Origin: Fibrobacterota bacterium
GTDB taxonomy: Bacteria > Fibrobacterota > Chitinivibrionia > Chitinivibrionales > Chitinispirillaceae
Assembly: GCA_023459055.1 (NCBI GenBank)
Contig: JAEWVR010000011.1
Location: 372,001-436,000 of the forward strand
DNA: 64,000 nucleotides
Reading direction: 5' to 3'
Of the stretch, positions 1 through 8,554 are shown one piece after another; the first letter of the stretch is position 1; every line of letters starts with the position of its first letter. The notes beneath the pieces are model-generated. The model was given only the letters and a program-made list of their open reading frames with translations. It ran no database searches and was not told the origin of the DNA. A program made the position numbers and the translations under genes.

Positions 1-724
1 GAATGTCCTGTTTGCTATCGATTTTTGCAAGCAGACTGCCAAGGGTAACCGGAAGCGTTACCGCGTTTACCTGGGTTGACAAACCAACCGATATGATGAA
101 ATCTACACTGCACTGAAGAAATATGGCGCTGCCGAAAATCGAAATGAGTTTGTTGAATATATGAATACGGCTGTTTTTCCATAGAATGTCGAAGTTAATA
201 ATACGATGCTCTGCGATACCGCATACCTGCATAGCGTTGTAGAAGTCAAGTTTACGAAAATGATCAATTCGGTCTCGCATAAGATCAATTAGTTCATTGA
301 CAATAAAAAGACTCATACTGAGGGCCATGAGTGGAAACAGGAAAAAGGTGCTGGTTATAGCTCCACTGGTAATCAATGATGCAATTGTGATATAGGTAAG
401 AAGTACACCGATAATCTGAGGTATGGAACGAAGCAGATTAAGAATAAACATGATTGTCATATAGCCGGCTTTACCTTTGCTTTTTTCAAGGTAGTGAAGC
501 AACAGCGCGAATCCCCATCCCAATATAAGGGTGAATACAACAACAAGAAATGCAATTGTAAATGTGTTGATAAAACCGGTTATAACTTTTTGCAACGCCG
601 GTTTATTAAGAAACAGATAATCCCAAATAGCGGCAAAAATCATGACAACAAGCCAGATTAGTGCCCATCGTTTATCTTTTTCGTCCATTATAGATTGAAA
701 AAAAGTATGTTTACCGGTTTTCAT
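1..724 (-). CDS. ABC importer permease, peptide/BPD type (3' end outside window)
   Basis: Inner-membrane permease of a binding-protein-dependent ABC importer, last visible gene of the minus-strand cluster; its C-terminus lies beyond base 1. The frame stays open to the window edge. It begins with a short cytoplasmic segment, a first membrane helix near residues 22-40, then further helices and a stretch RSIPQIIGVLLTY typical of BPD_transp_1 permeases. I chose the ATG at 722-724: it has an AGGGAAA ribosome site and overlaps the end of the upstream permease by 14 nt, as translationally coupled subunits do. The internal ATG at 688 has no ribosome site. The neighbouring family-5 binding protein points to peptides or a similar small solute. 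Family call fairly sure, substrate unknown. Confidence 0.75.
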   Translation of the reverse strand, partial: MKTGKHTFFQSIMDEKDKRWALIWLVVMIFAAIWDYLFLNKPALQKVITGFINTFTIAFLVVVFTLILGWGFALLLHYLEKSKGKAGYMTIMFILNLLRSIPQIIGVLLTYITIASLITSGAITSTFFLFPLMALSMSLFIVNELIDLMRDRIDHFRKLDFYNAMQVCGIAEHRIINFDILWKNSRIHIFNKLISIFGSAIFLQCSVDFIISVGLSTQVNAVTLPVTLGSLLAKIDSKQDI

Positions 725-1790
725 ATCGTTTAATTTCCCTGTGAATCAAGTAATCGGTAACAATTTCAGTAAACTTTACCGTATAGAAAATCATTGCAAC
801 AATGACAAGTACGATAGAGTAGTTCTGAAACAGCAGCTGCCTGAGCAATTCATAATTGAAATGTCCCTGAATATTTAATGCCATTTCAATAATGACAAGA
901 CCCGTGATCAGAAATGACGCCTGCTCTTTTATTGTTGCAAGATACTGGAAATGTGCGTTTCTGAATATATGCTCAAACAGATGTCCCTTGAACTTTTTAA
1001 ACGGATGTATCAGAGATTGTAAAGGAATACCCTGATGCGAAATGGTAAATTCTTCGTTAAGATTTTTAACCCGTGCAGTGTCAATGTATCCTTTTCTGCT
1101 TTCCGAAACAAGAAATGCATGAAACTTATTGGTGTACATCATAAGAAGTCCGTTGGATATCACACCGAGAAAAATCATGAAAAAAATTGAGTCGGTATTA
1201 AACTCTGTACGGATTGAATAGGCAATAACGTATGCAGGAGAAAAGAGGATCAGATAGGCAAATGCTTTAAGCAGTTTAAATGCAAAGGATGTAAAAGAAA
1301 AACGGTTTTTATGATATAGTTCCGGATTATGGATTGACAAATGCTCTTTATGTTTCTCGCGAACAAAGCGCCAGGTTCCAAGTGTCTGTACACCATAGTA
1401 GGTAAGAATCATTACGACGATGTAGACAAACAGAAACTTGAGGTACATACCGGTTAATTCCAGAAAAACTGTTGTGGAAAGAGACTTCTTTGTATTGGTA
1501 CTCTGAATACGTTTGTTGAACTGATCACTCTTGATTGTCAGGATCTCCCTGACAATTGTATCGTTGTACTCTGCACGGTCGGGATAGAAAATATTCATTA
1601 CGTCTTTAAGAAGCGTACGCTGAAACCGGTCATCCGGGTTTTGAATTGTAATATCAAGAAATTCTTTGACACGGGAACCTGCATAAGTCTCCTCGTTTTT
1701 CCTCATGGTACTAAAAACGAACATGAGTATAACGATAAGCATAGTTACAAATGCGATACCTGCGATATGTTCAATAAGCTTGTTTTTCAT
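711..1790 (-). CDS. ABC importer permease-like membrane protein, OppB type
   Basis: Integral membrane protein of 359 residues, most likely the second permease of the peptide-type importer. A helix at residues 9-28 is followed by a soluble segment of about 90 residues, then helices near 115-135, 175-195, 205-222, 300 and 325-345. The cytoplasmic stretch with GYIDTARVKNL around residue 240 resembles the EAA-type coupling loop of permeases (R-x-GY-x-DTAR), and the C-terminal FTEIVTDYLIHREI pattern fits OppB-like proteins. The long soluble part between the first two helices agrees with OppB topology. It sits between a secreted protein (22 nt upstream) and the downstream permease it overlaps. Overall similarity is weak by eye, so the exact subfamily is inference. 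Confidence 0.65.
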   Translation of the reverse strand: MKNKLIEHIAGIAFVTMLIVILMFVFSTMRKNEETYAGSRVKEFLDITIQNPDDRFQRTLLKDVMNIFYPDRAEYNDTIVREILTIKSDQFNKRIQSTNTKKSLSTTVFLELTGMYLKFLFVYIVVMILTYYGVQTLGTWRFVREKHKEHLSIHNPELYHKNRFSFTSFAFKLLKAFAYLILFSPAYVIAYSIRTEFNTDSIFFMIFLGVISNGLLMMYTNKFHAFLVSESRKGYIDTARVKNLNEEFTISHQGIPLQSLIHPFKKFKGHLFEHIFRNAHFQYLATIKEQASFLITGLVIIEMALNIQGHFNYELLRQLLFQNYSIVLVIVAMIFYTVKFTEIVTDYLIHREIKRYENR

Positions 1791-1812
1791 AATTATTAGT
1801 CAATGATGTTTA

Positions 1813-2655
1813 TTATTGATAATCTTTTGTTGTGATAATGATCTGGAAATTTTCATATCGTACAGTATATGGTTTACTTAAAAGGAATTTTTCTATATCC
1901 TTAACAATGTATGATGTGCTTTGTTCCATTTGAACAATGGTCTGTTTTGATCCCTTTAATGTGCAAACAACACGCTTCCCATCAGATTCAATATGCCAGT
2001 TAGGGATAGATTTCTGCTGATGTGTGTGTGTATTGAAAAAGTTAAACATAGAAGTGTAGTGTTCGTTGGCAGCATCAAGACGTCGTCTGATTGATTCCAG
2101 TATATCGTTAGTGGTAACTTTTACAGACTGCGAAACAGCATCAGTCTGTTTACGAAATATTGTTGTGCTTTGGATGAAACCATACGCATTACGTTCCGGA
2201 GCGAAAACATACGTAGAACCGGCTTTTTGAAAAACCCTGATCACCGTAGACCCTTTGCTTAGCGAATGTGGAGACGCTCCACTCATTGTGGCGATTGATG
2301 TAAGCTCAACCGTATCCCACAGTGATACCACCGACGTTTGTTTTTGTAAAGACGTATTAGCACTGCCGGCGAAACCACCATTTTCATCACGAATAAGATA
2401 GTAAAGACGGTCGTTATTTTTGCACTTGATCGCATCGGTAATCTGGTCACCCAGCGTAATCTTACTGTTAATTATTTCCAGCGGAAAACCACTGCCGAGA
2501 GCTTTCTTGTCAGATTCACTCATCGGTTGTTCATAACTGTCAAGCAGTGTTACTTTTGCAATTGATGAAAAAATATAAAAATCAACAGCGATTGATGGCT
2601 TTACAAGTGTAATAACAGCAAGTACTAAAGGAAAGATATGTTGAAACTGTTTCAT
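1813..2655 (-). CDS. Secreted hypothetical protein in peptide-ABC cluster
   Basis: Protein of 280 residues with a signal peptide (hydrophobic residues 8-23 ending PSIA before VDFY), so it should be exported to the periplasm or outer membrane. I recognise no domain. The mature part is mixed alpha/beta and rich in Ser/Thr, with a basic segment RRRLDAAN near residue 190. It lies 22 nt upstream of the OppB-like permease and downstream of the binding protein, with a repeat-bearing gap of 375 nt between. Position in the cluster suggests an accessory subunit of the importer, for example a second ligand-binding or assembly protein. That role is inference; an unrelated secreted protein is possible. 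Confidence 0.6.
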   Translation of the reverse strand: MKQFQHIFPLVLAVITLVKPSIAVDFYIFSSIAKVTLLDSYEQPMSESDKKALGSGFPLEIINSKITLGDQITDAIKCKNNDRLYYLIRDENGGFAGSANTSLQKQTSVVSLWDTVELTSIATMSGASPHSLSKGSTVIRVFQKAGSTYVFAPERNAYGFIQSTTIFRKQTDAVSQSVKVTTNDILESIRRRLDAANEHYTSMFNFFNTHTHQQKSIPNWHIESDGKRVVCTLKGSKQTIVQMEQSTSYIVKDIEKFLLSKPYTVRYENFQIIITTKDYQ

Positions 2656-3030
2656 TGTTCCATATTGTCTGTAAAGTTGAGAACGTTTAAGAAGTGCCCC
2701 ATGTATTTCCCGTTAATGTCGCTCACTTAGTGCTTACAAGATTGCAGTGCTCTTATTCGCTCGTCTCCACCCGCTCGAAAAGCCGAGCGACCTCCTAATC
2801 CTCCAACCATTCCGATGCGTCCCCCGCAGGAGGGAGGTAATGTTTTTATTACAATAACACCTCCCTCCTTCGGGGGAGTTCCAGCTGCTTTGAGCTGGGG
2901 TGGGGGCGCTCAATCGGCACAGCTGCAACATGTAAAGCTTAAGTTAACGACATTGCGGTGGGGCGTGTTTCCCTGTGATAACTAAGATTTACGATGTGAG
3001 AATCGTGCGGGTTGCACGTTCTCACCTATA
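2656..3030. other. Intergenic gap with hairpin repeat element
   Basis: No convincing gene. Open frames here run through G/C-rich hairpins and have no ribosome site. The gap separates the binding-protein gene from the rest of the importer cluster and carries the inverted repeat listed at 2820-2877 and a second small hairpin, CCAGCT/AGCTGG, near 2882-2899. The element may attenuate downstream genes of the cluster. Confidence 0.6.
2820..2877. repeat. Inverted repeat, 19-bp arms (REP/MITE-like)
   Basis: Left arm 2820-2838 begins TCCCCCGCAGGAGGG; right arm 2859-2877 is its reverse complement with one mismatch (18 of 19). The spacer of 20 nt is A/T-rich. The C-run plus GCAGG core resembles the element at 27024-27121, which suggests one repeat family in this genome; a relationship to transposase-mobilised REP/MITE elements is inference. 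Confidence 0.65.
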
Positions 3031-4782
3031 CTAAAACCTCCGTTTTGTTGCACTCTGTTTCCATTTTTCTATTGTTGACAACTGCGATGCTGTTCCGTAG
3101 AGATCAATACTCTGTTTATCTAATTGTGCAGAGAAGTATGCCAGTGATGGGAGTGAAATCAGCCAGCTTCCAAGTGCAAGACGCTGTTCGGTTTCATCAA
3201 CAAGGCGTGCATAGATTTGTTTGTCGCTTAATTCACGTGTTGACATGAATTTGAACGTATGATTCAGGAGCTGTTTGAAATCCTCTTTTTCAGGATACTC
3301 TTTACCAAGATCGATACCAGCAAAGTTCTTATCCGAAGCGAATGCTTCGTCACTGATAACATTTACGCCTTTGTTGTTAACACTTGTCAAGAGATTAATT
3401 TTGTACGTTTCAAAATCCGGTTCTCTGAGAAATACATTATAGAGATCAAACATGAAATTACTTCTGTATCCGCTGAACGCAACAAGTACTGCATCATAAT
3501 CACCTTTACGAATTTCATCATTCTGGACTGCGGATACTTTAATCTTGCCGCCAAAAAGCGATGGGTCGTTAAGAATTTCAGTGAGATCTGCAAGCTCTTC
3601 CTTGAAATCATAATTGAGACATGTTTTGATTCTTACAGTATCAGGAAGCATAGAAAGATCTGCAGTACCCCGATCGGTAAGCGGTGTTATCAGTTGTTCA
3701 CCAACATACACTGATGTCGTCGGGAAGACAGAGTTATTCAGGTAGTCGGCATAATTATCACCATTACCCTCGTAGTTGGCGATGTGGCGCTGCTGTTCGG
3801 TACCGATACGGAAGAAACGGTCAAGAACCTTTTTGTTGTCGATTAACGCACGGAGCGCTTTACGCTGATCAAGGTCAAGACGGTTTACATTGTAGACAAT
3901 TGCAAAGAATGTCGTTGCGATACTTGATTTGTAGAAATATTTAGCACTATCGCCGATGATAGGTGAGATTGCACCAAATGGTGTGCTTAATAGTGTATTG
4001 ATATTTTTGTTTTTCAATTCGGTTGTATAGGTGCTGTTGTCAATAAATGGCTTAAGAATTACTCTGTTTAATGATGCAACCCCGGCAGGTGACTTCCAGA
4101 AAAATATTCTGTTGTCTTTTTCATTTTCACCGGCATACAAATATGGTCCTGTTCCGTTATTGTAAACAGGTGCGTCCATCTGGGAATCTTCAGGAATTAT
4201 TTTAAACGACAATATTTCCTTTATATCACTTTCACCCCATTCGCGATCCCTGAGAAACTGGAATGTAATCTCACCATTTTCATCCGGGCCTGCGAAGTTG
4301 AAATCCGGTACTGCCTGAGATACAAGAATGTAGTCCGGGGAAATACTGCCAAGGCTCTTTATTCTATCAAGAGTAAACCGGAGATCCTTTGCAGTAAACT
4401 CGATTGCAGCTTTGTCGGTAATCGTTACATTATCTTTCTCCATTGCAACATTCCATGATGAATGCCACTTTTTGTTAGGTTTCAGGCGTATTTTTACCGT
4501 CGTGGTTTTTGGGTCATATCCCATAAACTCACCAAGACCATCTTCGTAAGTTACACCACTTGCATTTGCGCTGATATTAAACAGGCCATCGAATGACACT
4601 TCGTCAAGTTTGTCCGCAATGGGAACTGAGCTGGGAACATGAGGGTCAATTTTAGGTTTCTGGTGGGCAATGTACGGAATGACTATCTGGTCTCTGAGGT
4701 TTTTGGCGAAGATAAAAAAGTAAAGCAGTCCTGCTGCAACAACAATAAACAGTGAAACTGCTATGATAATCGCTTTTTTCAT
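3031..4782 (-). CDS. Family-5 extracellular solute-binding protein (OppA/DppA-like), membrane anchored
   Basis: Binding protein of 583 residues for the peptide-type ABC importer. Residues 4-27 form a hydrophobic segment without a lipobox Cys, followed by FAKNLRD, so it is probably held by an N-terminal membrane anchor rather than by lipid. The body shows SBP_bac_5 signatures: VKIRLKPNKKWHSS near residue 95, the AIEFTAKDLRFTLDRIK region (in this family, the part naming substrate positions before DVxxT-type motifs), GTGPYLY near 215, and ALRALIDNKKVLDRF near 325. Length is usual for the family. It is separated from the upstream lipoprotein by 81 nt and precedes the permeases. Peptide specificity is assumed from the family. 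Confidence 0.82.
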   Translation of the reverse strand: MKKAIIIAVSLFIVVAAGLLYFFIFAKNLRDQIVIPYIAHQKPKIDPHVPSSVPIADKLDEVSFDGLFNISANASGVTYEDGLGEFMGYDPKTTTVKIRLKPNKKWHSSWNVAMEKDNVTITDKAAIEFTAKDLRFTLDRIKSLGSISPDYILVSQAVPDFNFAGPDENGEITFQFLRDREWGESDIKEILSFKIIPEDSQMDAPVYNNGTGPYLYAGENEKDNRIFFWKSPAGVASLNRVILKPFIDNSTYTTELKNKNINTLLSTPFGAISPIIGDSAKYFYKSSIATTFFAIVYNVNRLDLDQRKALRALIDNKKVLDRFFRIGTEQQRHIANYEGNGDNYADYLNNSVFPTTSVYVGEQLITPLTDRGTADLSMLPDTVRIKTCLNYDFKEELADLTEILNDPSLFGGKIKVSAVQNDEIRKGDYDAVLVAFSGYRSNFMFDLYNVFLREPDFETYKINLLTSVNNKGVNVISDEAFASDKNFAGIDLGKEYPEKEDFKQLLNHTFKFMSTRELSDKQIYARLVDETEQRLALGSWLISLPSLAYFSAQLDKQSIDLYGTASQLSTIEKWKQSATKRRF

Positions 4783-4863
4783 TGTGGTGCTCCTGTATAG
4801 GAATAGTGTTTACCATTTACACATGACAGGTGTATTGAACACCGGTCATGCATAGTTGTACTG

Positions 4864-7248
4864 TTAATTCTTTTTAATTATAGGTTTTTGAATCATCGTG
4901 CTGAAAGTGTACACTTTAAAAGAGTTATCATAGAAGGTAATCTCAAGAATGTTGCCTTTATCCTTGTTCATCTGAACCGGGGTAATCTGACATTCATAAT
5001 CATTCTCTGCACTCGGTGCTGTAATTGTAAAGCGACCTTCATTTTTAAGCGGCTTTTTATTAAGGGTTATCGATTCATACCATTGTGATGTTGCAGCGTT
5101 GGAAGCAATTTCCTTTGGTAGTTTGATATTGACATCGTACATGGGAAAGTCCGCTTCTGTCTCAATGTCAACATTGTAACGGACAACATACTTGTTCTTA
5201 CCTTTTTTGCTGTCTGTAACCGGAAGCACAAAGACACGGCGATATTCCTTCGGCTTAGTAATCCACTTTGCAGAATATGGATCACACTCTGCAATACGCA
5301 TTTTTGTCTTTTTGTCATCGGCTTTATAATGTTTACCATGAGTAACAATCGCACGTGCTTTCAGAACGCCATTATCTGATGGGCTCGCTGTGAACTGTTC
5401 GTACAGAGTTTTAATGGCACGTGCCGGGAATTCATCGTCTCTCATTTTGCCAAGATCTTCAATAAGCTTATTTTTACGCTGTATAAGCTCATTACGTGAA
5501 CCTGACGAAAAAGTAATGTTATGAACCGGTGTAAAGATTGTATCGGAGTAGAGTGAATCAACATTTTCAAGGGTATTAACATTTGCATCAAGGAATTGTG
5601 TGATTTTTACACGTGATGCATTGTCAACGCGGGTGTACAACAGATCCTCTTTGGAATCAACGGTGGATATCTTTAAAGGAAGTATCTCGCCAGCATTAAG
5701 GAAATTGGCATCCTCATGAAGCTTTCTTAACAAATTCTCTGCCTGAACCCAGCTATTCGATTCAAGTGCACCCTGGATCTGATTGCCCTGTTCCTCCACA
5801 GACATCTTATCAAGTGCCTTGTATTTTTCCGGCAGGAACGTGAGATGCATGTTCTGTTTAAGCATGCCGAGCATGGTGCTGTAGTCTCTCTGATTCTTAA
5901 GCGAATTTAATTGCAATACAAGCAGTTCTGCCTCTTTATACTGACCAAGCATTTTAGTGACTTCATTTGAAATCGCAGTGAGTTCTGTATTGAGATTGGC
6001 GGTGCTTTTGTATTGTGAGTATTTGCCATATGATGCATCGATGGTTGAAGGAAGCGCATTCTGGACTGCAGCAGTCTTTGCAACTGCGATTTTAAAGAAT
6101 TCATTATCCGGCATCTGATTATAGGAATTAACCGTGGTTGTAATATACTTAATAGAATCTCTGGCGTTTACAAGTGCAATAGCTTTTGCGTCAAAATCCT
6201 TGACATATTTTACAATCGCGTTGTATTCCTGAGGAACGCTCAGACCTGCAGCTTCATACAGTAGTCTTGTTCTGTAAAGATTGCCTGTCATATAAAGACT
6301 CTCGTCATATGGTTTTGCATCATCCTTGCCGCTGATACGCTGATCATAGAATGGAACGATTTCTGTAAGTCGCCCTTTCATTACACTCTGGGCCTCGGAA
6401 ACAACCGTGCTTGGATAACGGTCTTTTTTCTGGAAATATGCCGTAAAGTCATCAACAGCCTTGACAAGTTCTAATGGATTGTTTCGGCAGAAATATTCTT
6501 TTGAAAAGAAGGCAATTGTTGCAAGATAGTTTTCCTGAAACTTTAACTCATCTTCAAGATCTGCACGGAGTTTTAAATAGTTCTGATAGGCAACATCTTT
6601 TGAATTGAGAATCGATTTTGGAAAAATGCTTTCAATGGCAAGAAGTTCCTTATGCATTGTTTCAAGTTCAATTGAACGTTTTTTAAGAGAATCTGATGTA
6701 GCCGCATAATTAAGCCCGTCAAGGTGGTAACCGTTACCGATCGCAGAATAGTTTTTTCTGTCAAGACGGTTCTTAGAAAGAATATTCTGGAACTCTGCAT
6801 ACTTTCCTTCAAACTTATACCGCCATTGAGGTGCATAGCGATAATTGACCTTGAACTGCTTATTCTGACCTATTTTGTCAATAAGGAAAAAATAGCCGGT
6901 ACTGTTCTGATTTACCGGATAAACACTAAGTGTATCCGATGGTGATTCATCTTTGATAAGTTCGCCCGCCCGTTTCTTATCTGTCAAAACTGCAGTAAGA
7001 TTAGATGAGACAGTTTTTTTCTGCGGAAGTGAGAGCACGAGATAAAAATTGTTTTCCTGCGGTGATGGGAACTGGATAAAATACTTTTTATCCTTTTTTA
7101 CTTCAAAATCGTTTTTACCGTTTTTTAACTCAATATATGATGCTGTTTCGGCAGGCGAAAGTTCCGGTTTTGGTTGAAGCTGCTTGTATGCGCCACACCC
7201 GGCAAACAGTAAAGCTGCTGTTCCAAGAAGAATAACACGTAAATTCAT
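4864..7248 (-). CDS. Large hypothetical lipoprotein heading the ABC cluster
   Basis: Protein of 794 residues starting with a lipoprotein signal: hydrophobic residues 4-16 and the lipobox LFAGC with Cys18, so it should be lipidated and anchored to an envelope membrane. I recognise no family. Residues 40-150 look beta-rich, residues 170-560 are long helices with many charged residues (coiled-coil or TPR-like solenoid), and the C-terminal 200 residues again look beta-rich, ending in KPIIKKN. It is the first gene of the minus-strand importer cluster and 81 nt precede the binding-protein gene. A scaffold or receptor for the importer is conceivable, but nothing in the sequence proves it. Confidence 0.6.
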   Translation of the reverse strand: MNLRVILLGTAALLFAGCGAYKQLQPKPELSPAETASYIELKNGKNDFEVKKDKKYFIQFPSPQENNFYLVLSLPQKKTVSSNLTAVLTDKKRAGELIKDESPSDTLSVYPVNQNSTGYFFLIDKIGQNKQFKVNYRYAPQWRYKFEGKYAEFQNILSKNRLDRKNYSAIGNGYHLDGLNYAATSDSLKKRSIELETMHKELLAIESIFPKSILNSKDVAYQNYLKLRADLEDELKFQENYLATIAFFSKEYFCRNNPLELVKAVDDFTAYFQKKDRYPSTVVSEAQSVMKGRLTEIVPFYDQRISGKDDAKPYDESLYMTGNLYRTRLLYEAAGLSVPQEYNAIVKYVKDFDAKAIALVNARDSIKYITTTVNSYNQMPDNEFFKIAVAKTAAVQNALPSTIDASYGKYSQYKSTANLNTELTAISNEVTKMLGQYKEAELLVLQLNSLKNQRDYSTMLGMLKQNMHLTFLPEKYKALDKMSVEEQGNQIQGALESNSWVQAENLLRKLHEDANFLNAGEILPLKISTVDSKEDLLYTRVDNASRVKITQFLDANVNTLENVDSLYSDTIFTPVHNITFSSGSRNELIQRKNKLIEDLGKMRDDEFPARAIKTLYEQFTASPSDNGVLKARAIVTHGKHYKADDKKTKMRIAECDPYSAKWITKPKEYRRVFVLPVTDSKKGKNKYVVRYNVDIETEADFPMYDVNIKLPKEIASNAATSQWYESITLNKKPLKNEGRFTITAPSAENDYECQITPVQMNKDKGNILEITFYDNSFKVYTFSTMIQKPIIKKN

Positions 7249-7563
7249 CTAATGTACCCCCGTCAGGAGAGAGTGTGAATATTATTATTAGTTTATTTTC
7301 GGAGAACTCAACAGGTATATCCACTATGTTGTTTACAAAAAGGTATACCGCGACATCATTGCTACGGCCCCAGTCTTAATGTGTGTTGTCAGTATCTGCA
7401 GAGATTCACTACAGTTTCTGCTGAAAGCTTACTACCGTATCAGATAAATGATATCCAACGACCTGAATAATGCAAAAAAATCCAATCAGGTCAATACTAC
7501 TAAAAAGTAATATATAATGTAGAGAATAGTAAAAGCGAGTCTATTTTTCTATAAAGTGTGATT
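7249..7563. other. Intergenic region, probable promoter for the ABC cluster
   Basis: 315 nt without a gene, A/T-rich. It lies between the end of the minus-strand four-helix protein gene (7564) and the start of the lipoprotein gene (7248), so it should hold a terminator for the former and the promoter of the importer cluster. I see no clear consensus promoter or strong terminator. Confidence 0.4.
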
Positions 7564-8223
7564 TTAATCAGGTCGGAGTTTGCGAAATGCCACGGATGTC
7601 CACAAAAATGTTGCAATAAGAAGCAGCGCCCAAAAAGCAATAGGGACAATCCCGGCCCCGGTTATAAAGCGTAATGCAAGGTTGTTTTGTTTTGTCAATG
7701 ACTTGGTGTCAGACAACATGGCAGCTTCAATTGCTGTCATAACGTCATCAGAAGCACTTTGAAGGGCACTATAGTTTTTTTGCAGTGTTGTTGATGCAAA
7801 TCGGGCCGCTTTTCTCCGGTCCGGATTGCTTAATAGTAGTGTATAGTTGACACATGATTCTTTGTATTTGATGTAAACATCACGAATTTTTACAGTTAAC
7901 AAACGTTCTGATTTGTTGAAATCTGATTTCTCAAGTGATGGGAGAAGCTTATCACATACGGTAAACAGCTCAAAGACATCCTTCTGAAGGCACATCTGTT
8001 CTGTTGTATCCTCGGTAAGTATCATGCTTAACGCTGTGTTATGTATCGTGTTACAGTTGCGCTCGAAAAGTGCTATTTTTTTACGGTTTGTGATATCGGA
8101 GTTAATAATTCTGGAATATGCTGTATCAATTGAACTGATAATTGCGGAGTTGGAGACCGCTATCCCGAGTAGTACTAACGCACCTATTCCAAACACTATT
8201 AACCGTTTTCTGTCAGACCGCAT
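7564..8223 (-). CDS. Membrane four-helix-bundle sensor protein lacking output domain
   Basis: Protein of 219 residues with a short basic N-terminus, a membrane helix at residues 9-25, a periplasmic helical region of about 155 residues, and a second membrane helix at 188-208 followed by only about eleven residues. This is the topology of the 4HB_MCP ligand-binding module of chemoreceptors and sensor kinases (MRSDRK, then TM, with a Tyr/Ile-rich first helix), but no HAMP, kinase or MCP signalling domain follows: the stop comes at once after the second helix. It may be a stand-alone sensor subunit that pairs with a separate partner, or the remnant of a longer receptor. Monocistronic, and divergent from malQ. 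Confidence 0.6.
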   Translation of the reverse strand: MRSDRKRLIVFGIGALVLLGIAVSNSAIISSIDTAYSRIINSDITNRKKIALFERNCNTIHNTALSMILTEDTTEQMCLQKDVFELFTVCDKLLPSLEKSDFNKSERLLTVKIRDVYIKYKESCVNYTLLLSNPDRRKAARFASTTLQKNYSALQSASDDVMTAIEAAMLSDTKSLTKQNNLALRFITGAGIVPIAFWALLLIATFLWTSVAFRKLRPD

Positions 8224-8334
8224 AATTTTGTAACCATTTTCAAAAGAATTATAATTATATAAATTATGTTATGCCAATTGTGTATCGTGAAAATTTCAGT
8301 GACTATCAACCGGTTACTTTTTGTTACAGATTAC

Positions 8335-8363
8335 TCGACAAATAACTATCCTTTTAGTATACT
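8335..8363 (+). promoter_or_regulatory. Candidate sigma-70-type promoter for malQ
   Basis: TCGACA at 8335-8340 and TATACT at 8358-8363 are separated by exactly 17 nt. This would give a 5' untranslated leader of about 185 nt before malQ. The match is good but unproven, and the long leader leaves room for post-transcriptional control. Confidence 0.45.
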
Positions 8364-8554
8364 ATGAGTTACAGAGGTGCTGCAGATAGTTGTACCGGAT
8401 CTGGTTGGTCGCAGCATTAAATGATTTTGCAGAGTGACGATAAAAATTATAATGATTTTTACAGCAATTTTTTCAGATTCTAAACCGGTTTTTAAGTGTA
8501 GACTGTTTTCGTCCTCTGCAATTATTTTTTGAATTGTTCTTTAGGGGAGATGCT

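Noticed and set aside
2734..2931. Small protein read through the hairpin repeat
   Set aside because: The frame is made of repeat sequence, has odd composition (Cys, Arg, Trp rich) and no ribosome site.
3259..3714. Plus-strand protein of 151 residues
   Set aside because: It lies antisense inside the binding-protein gene, which has clear family motifs; no ribosome site.
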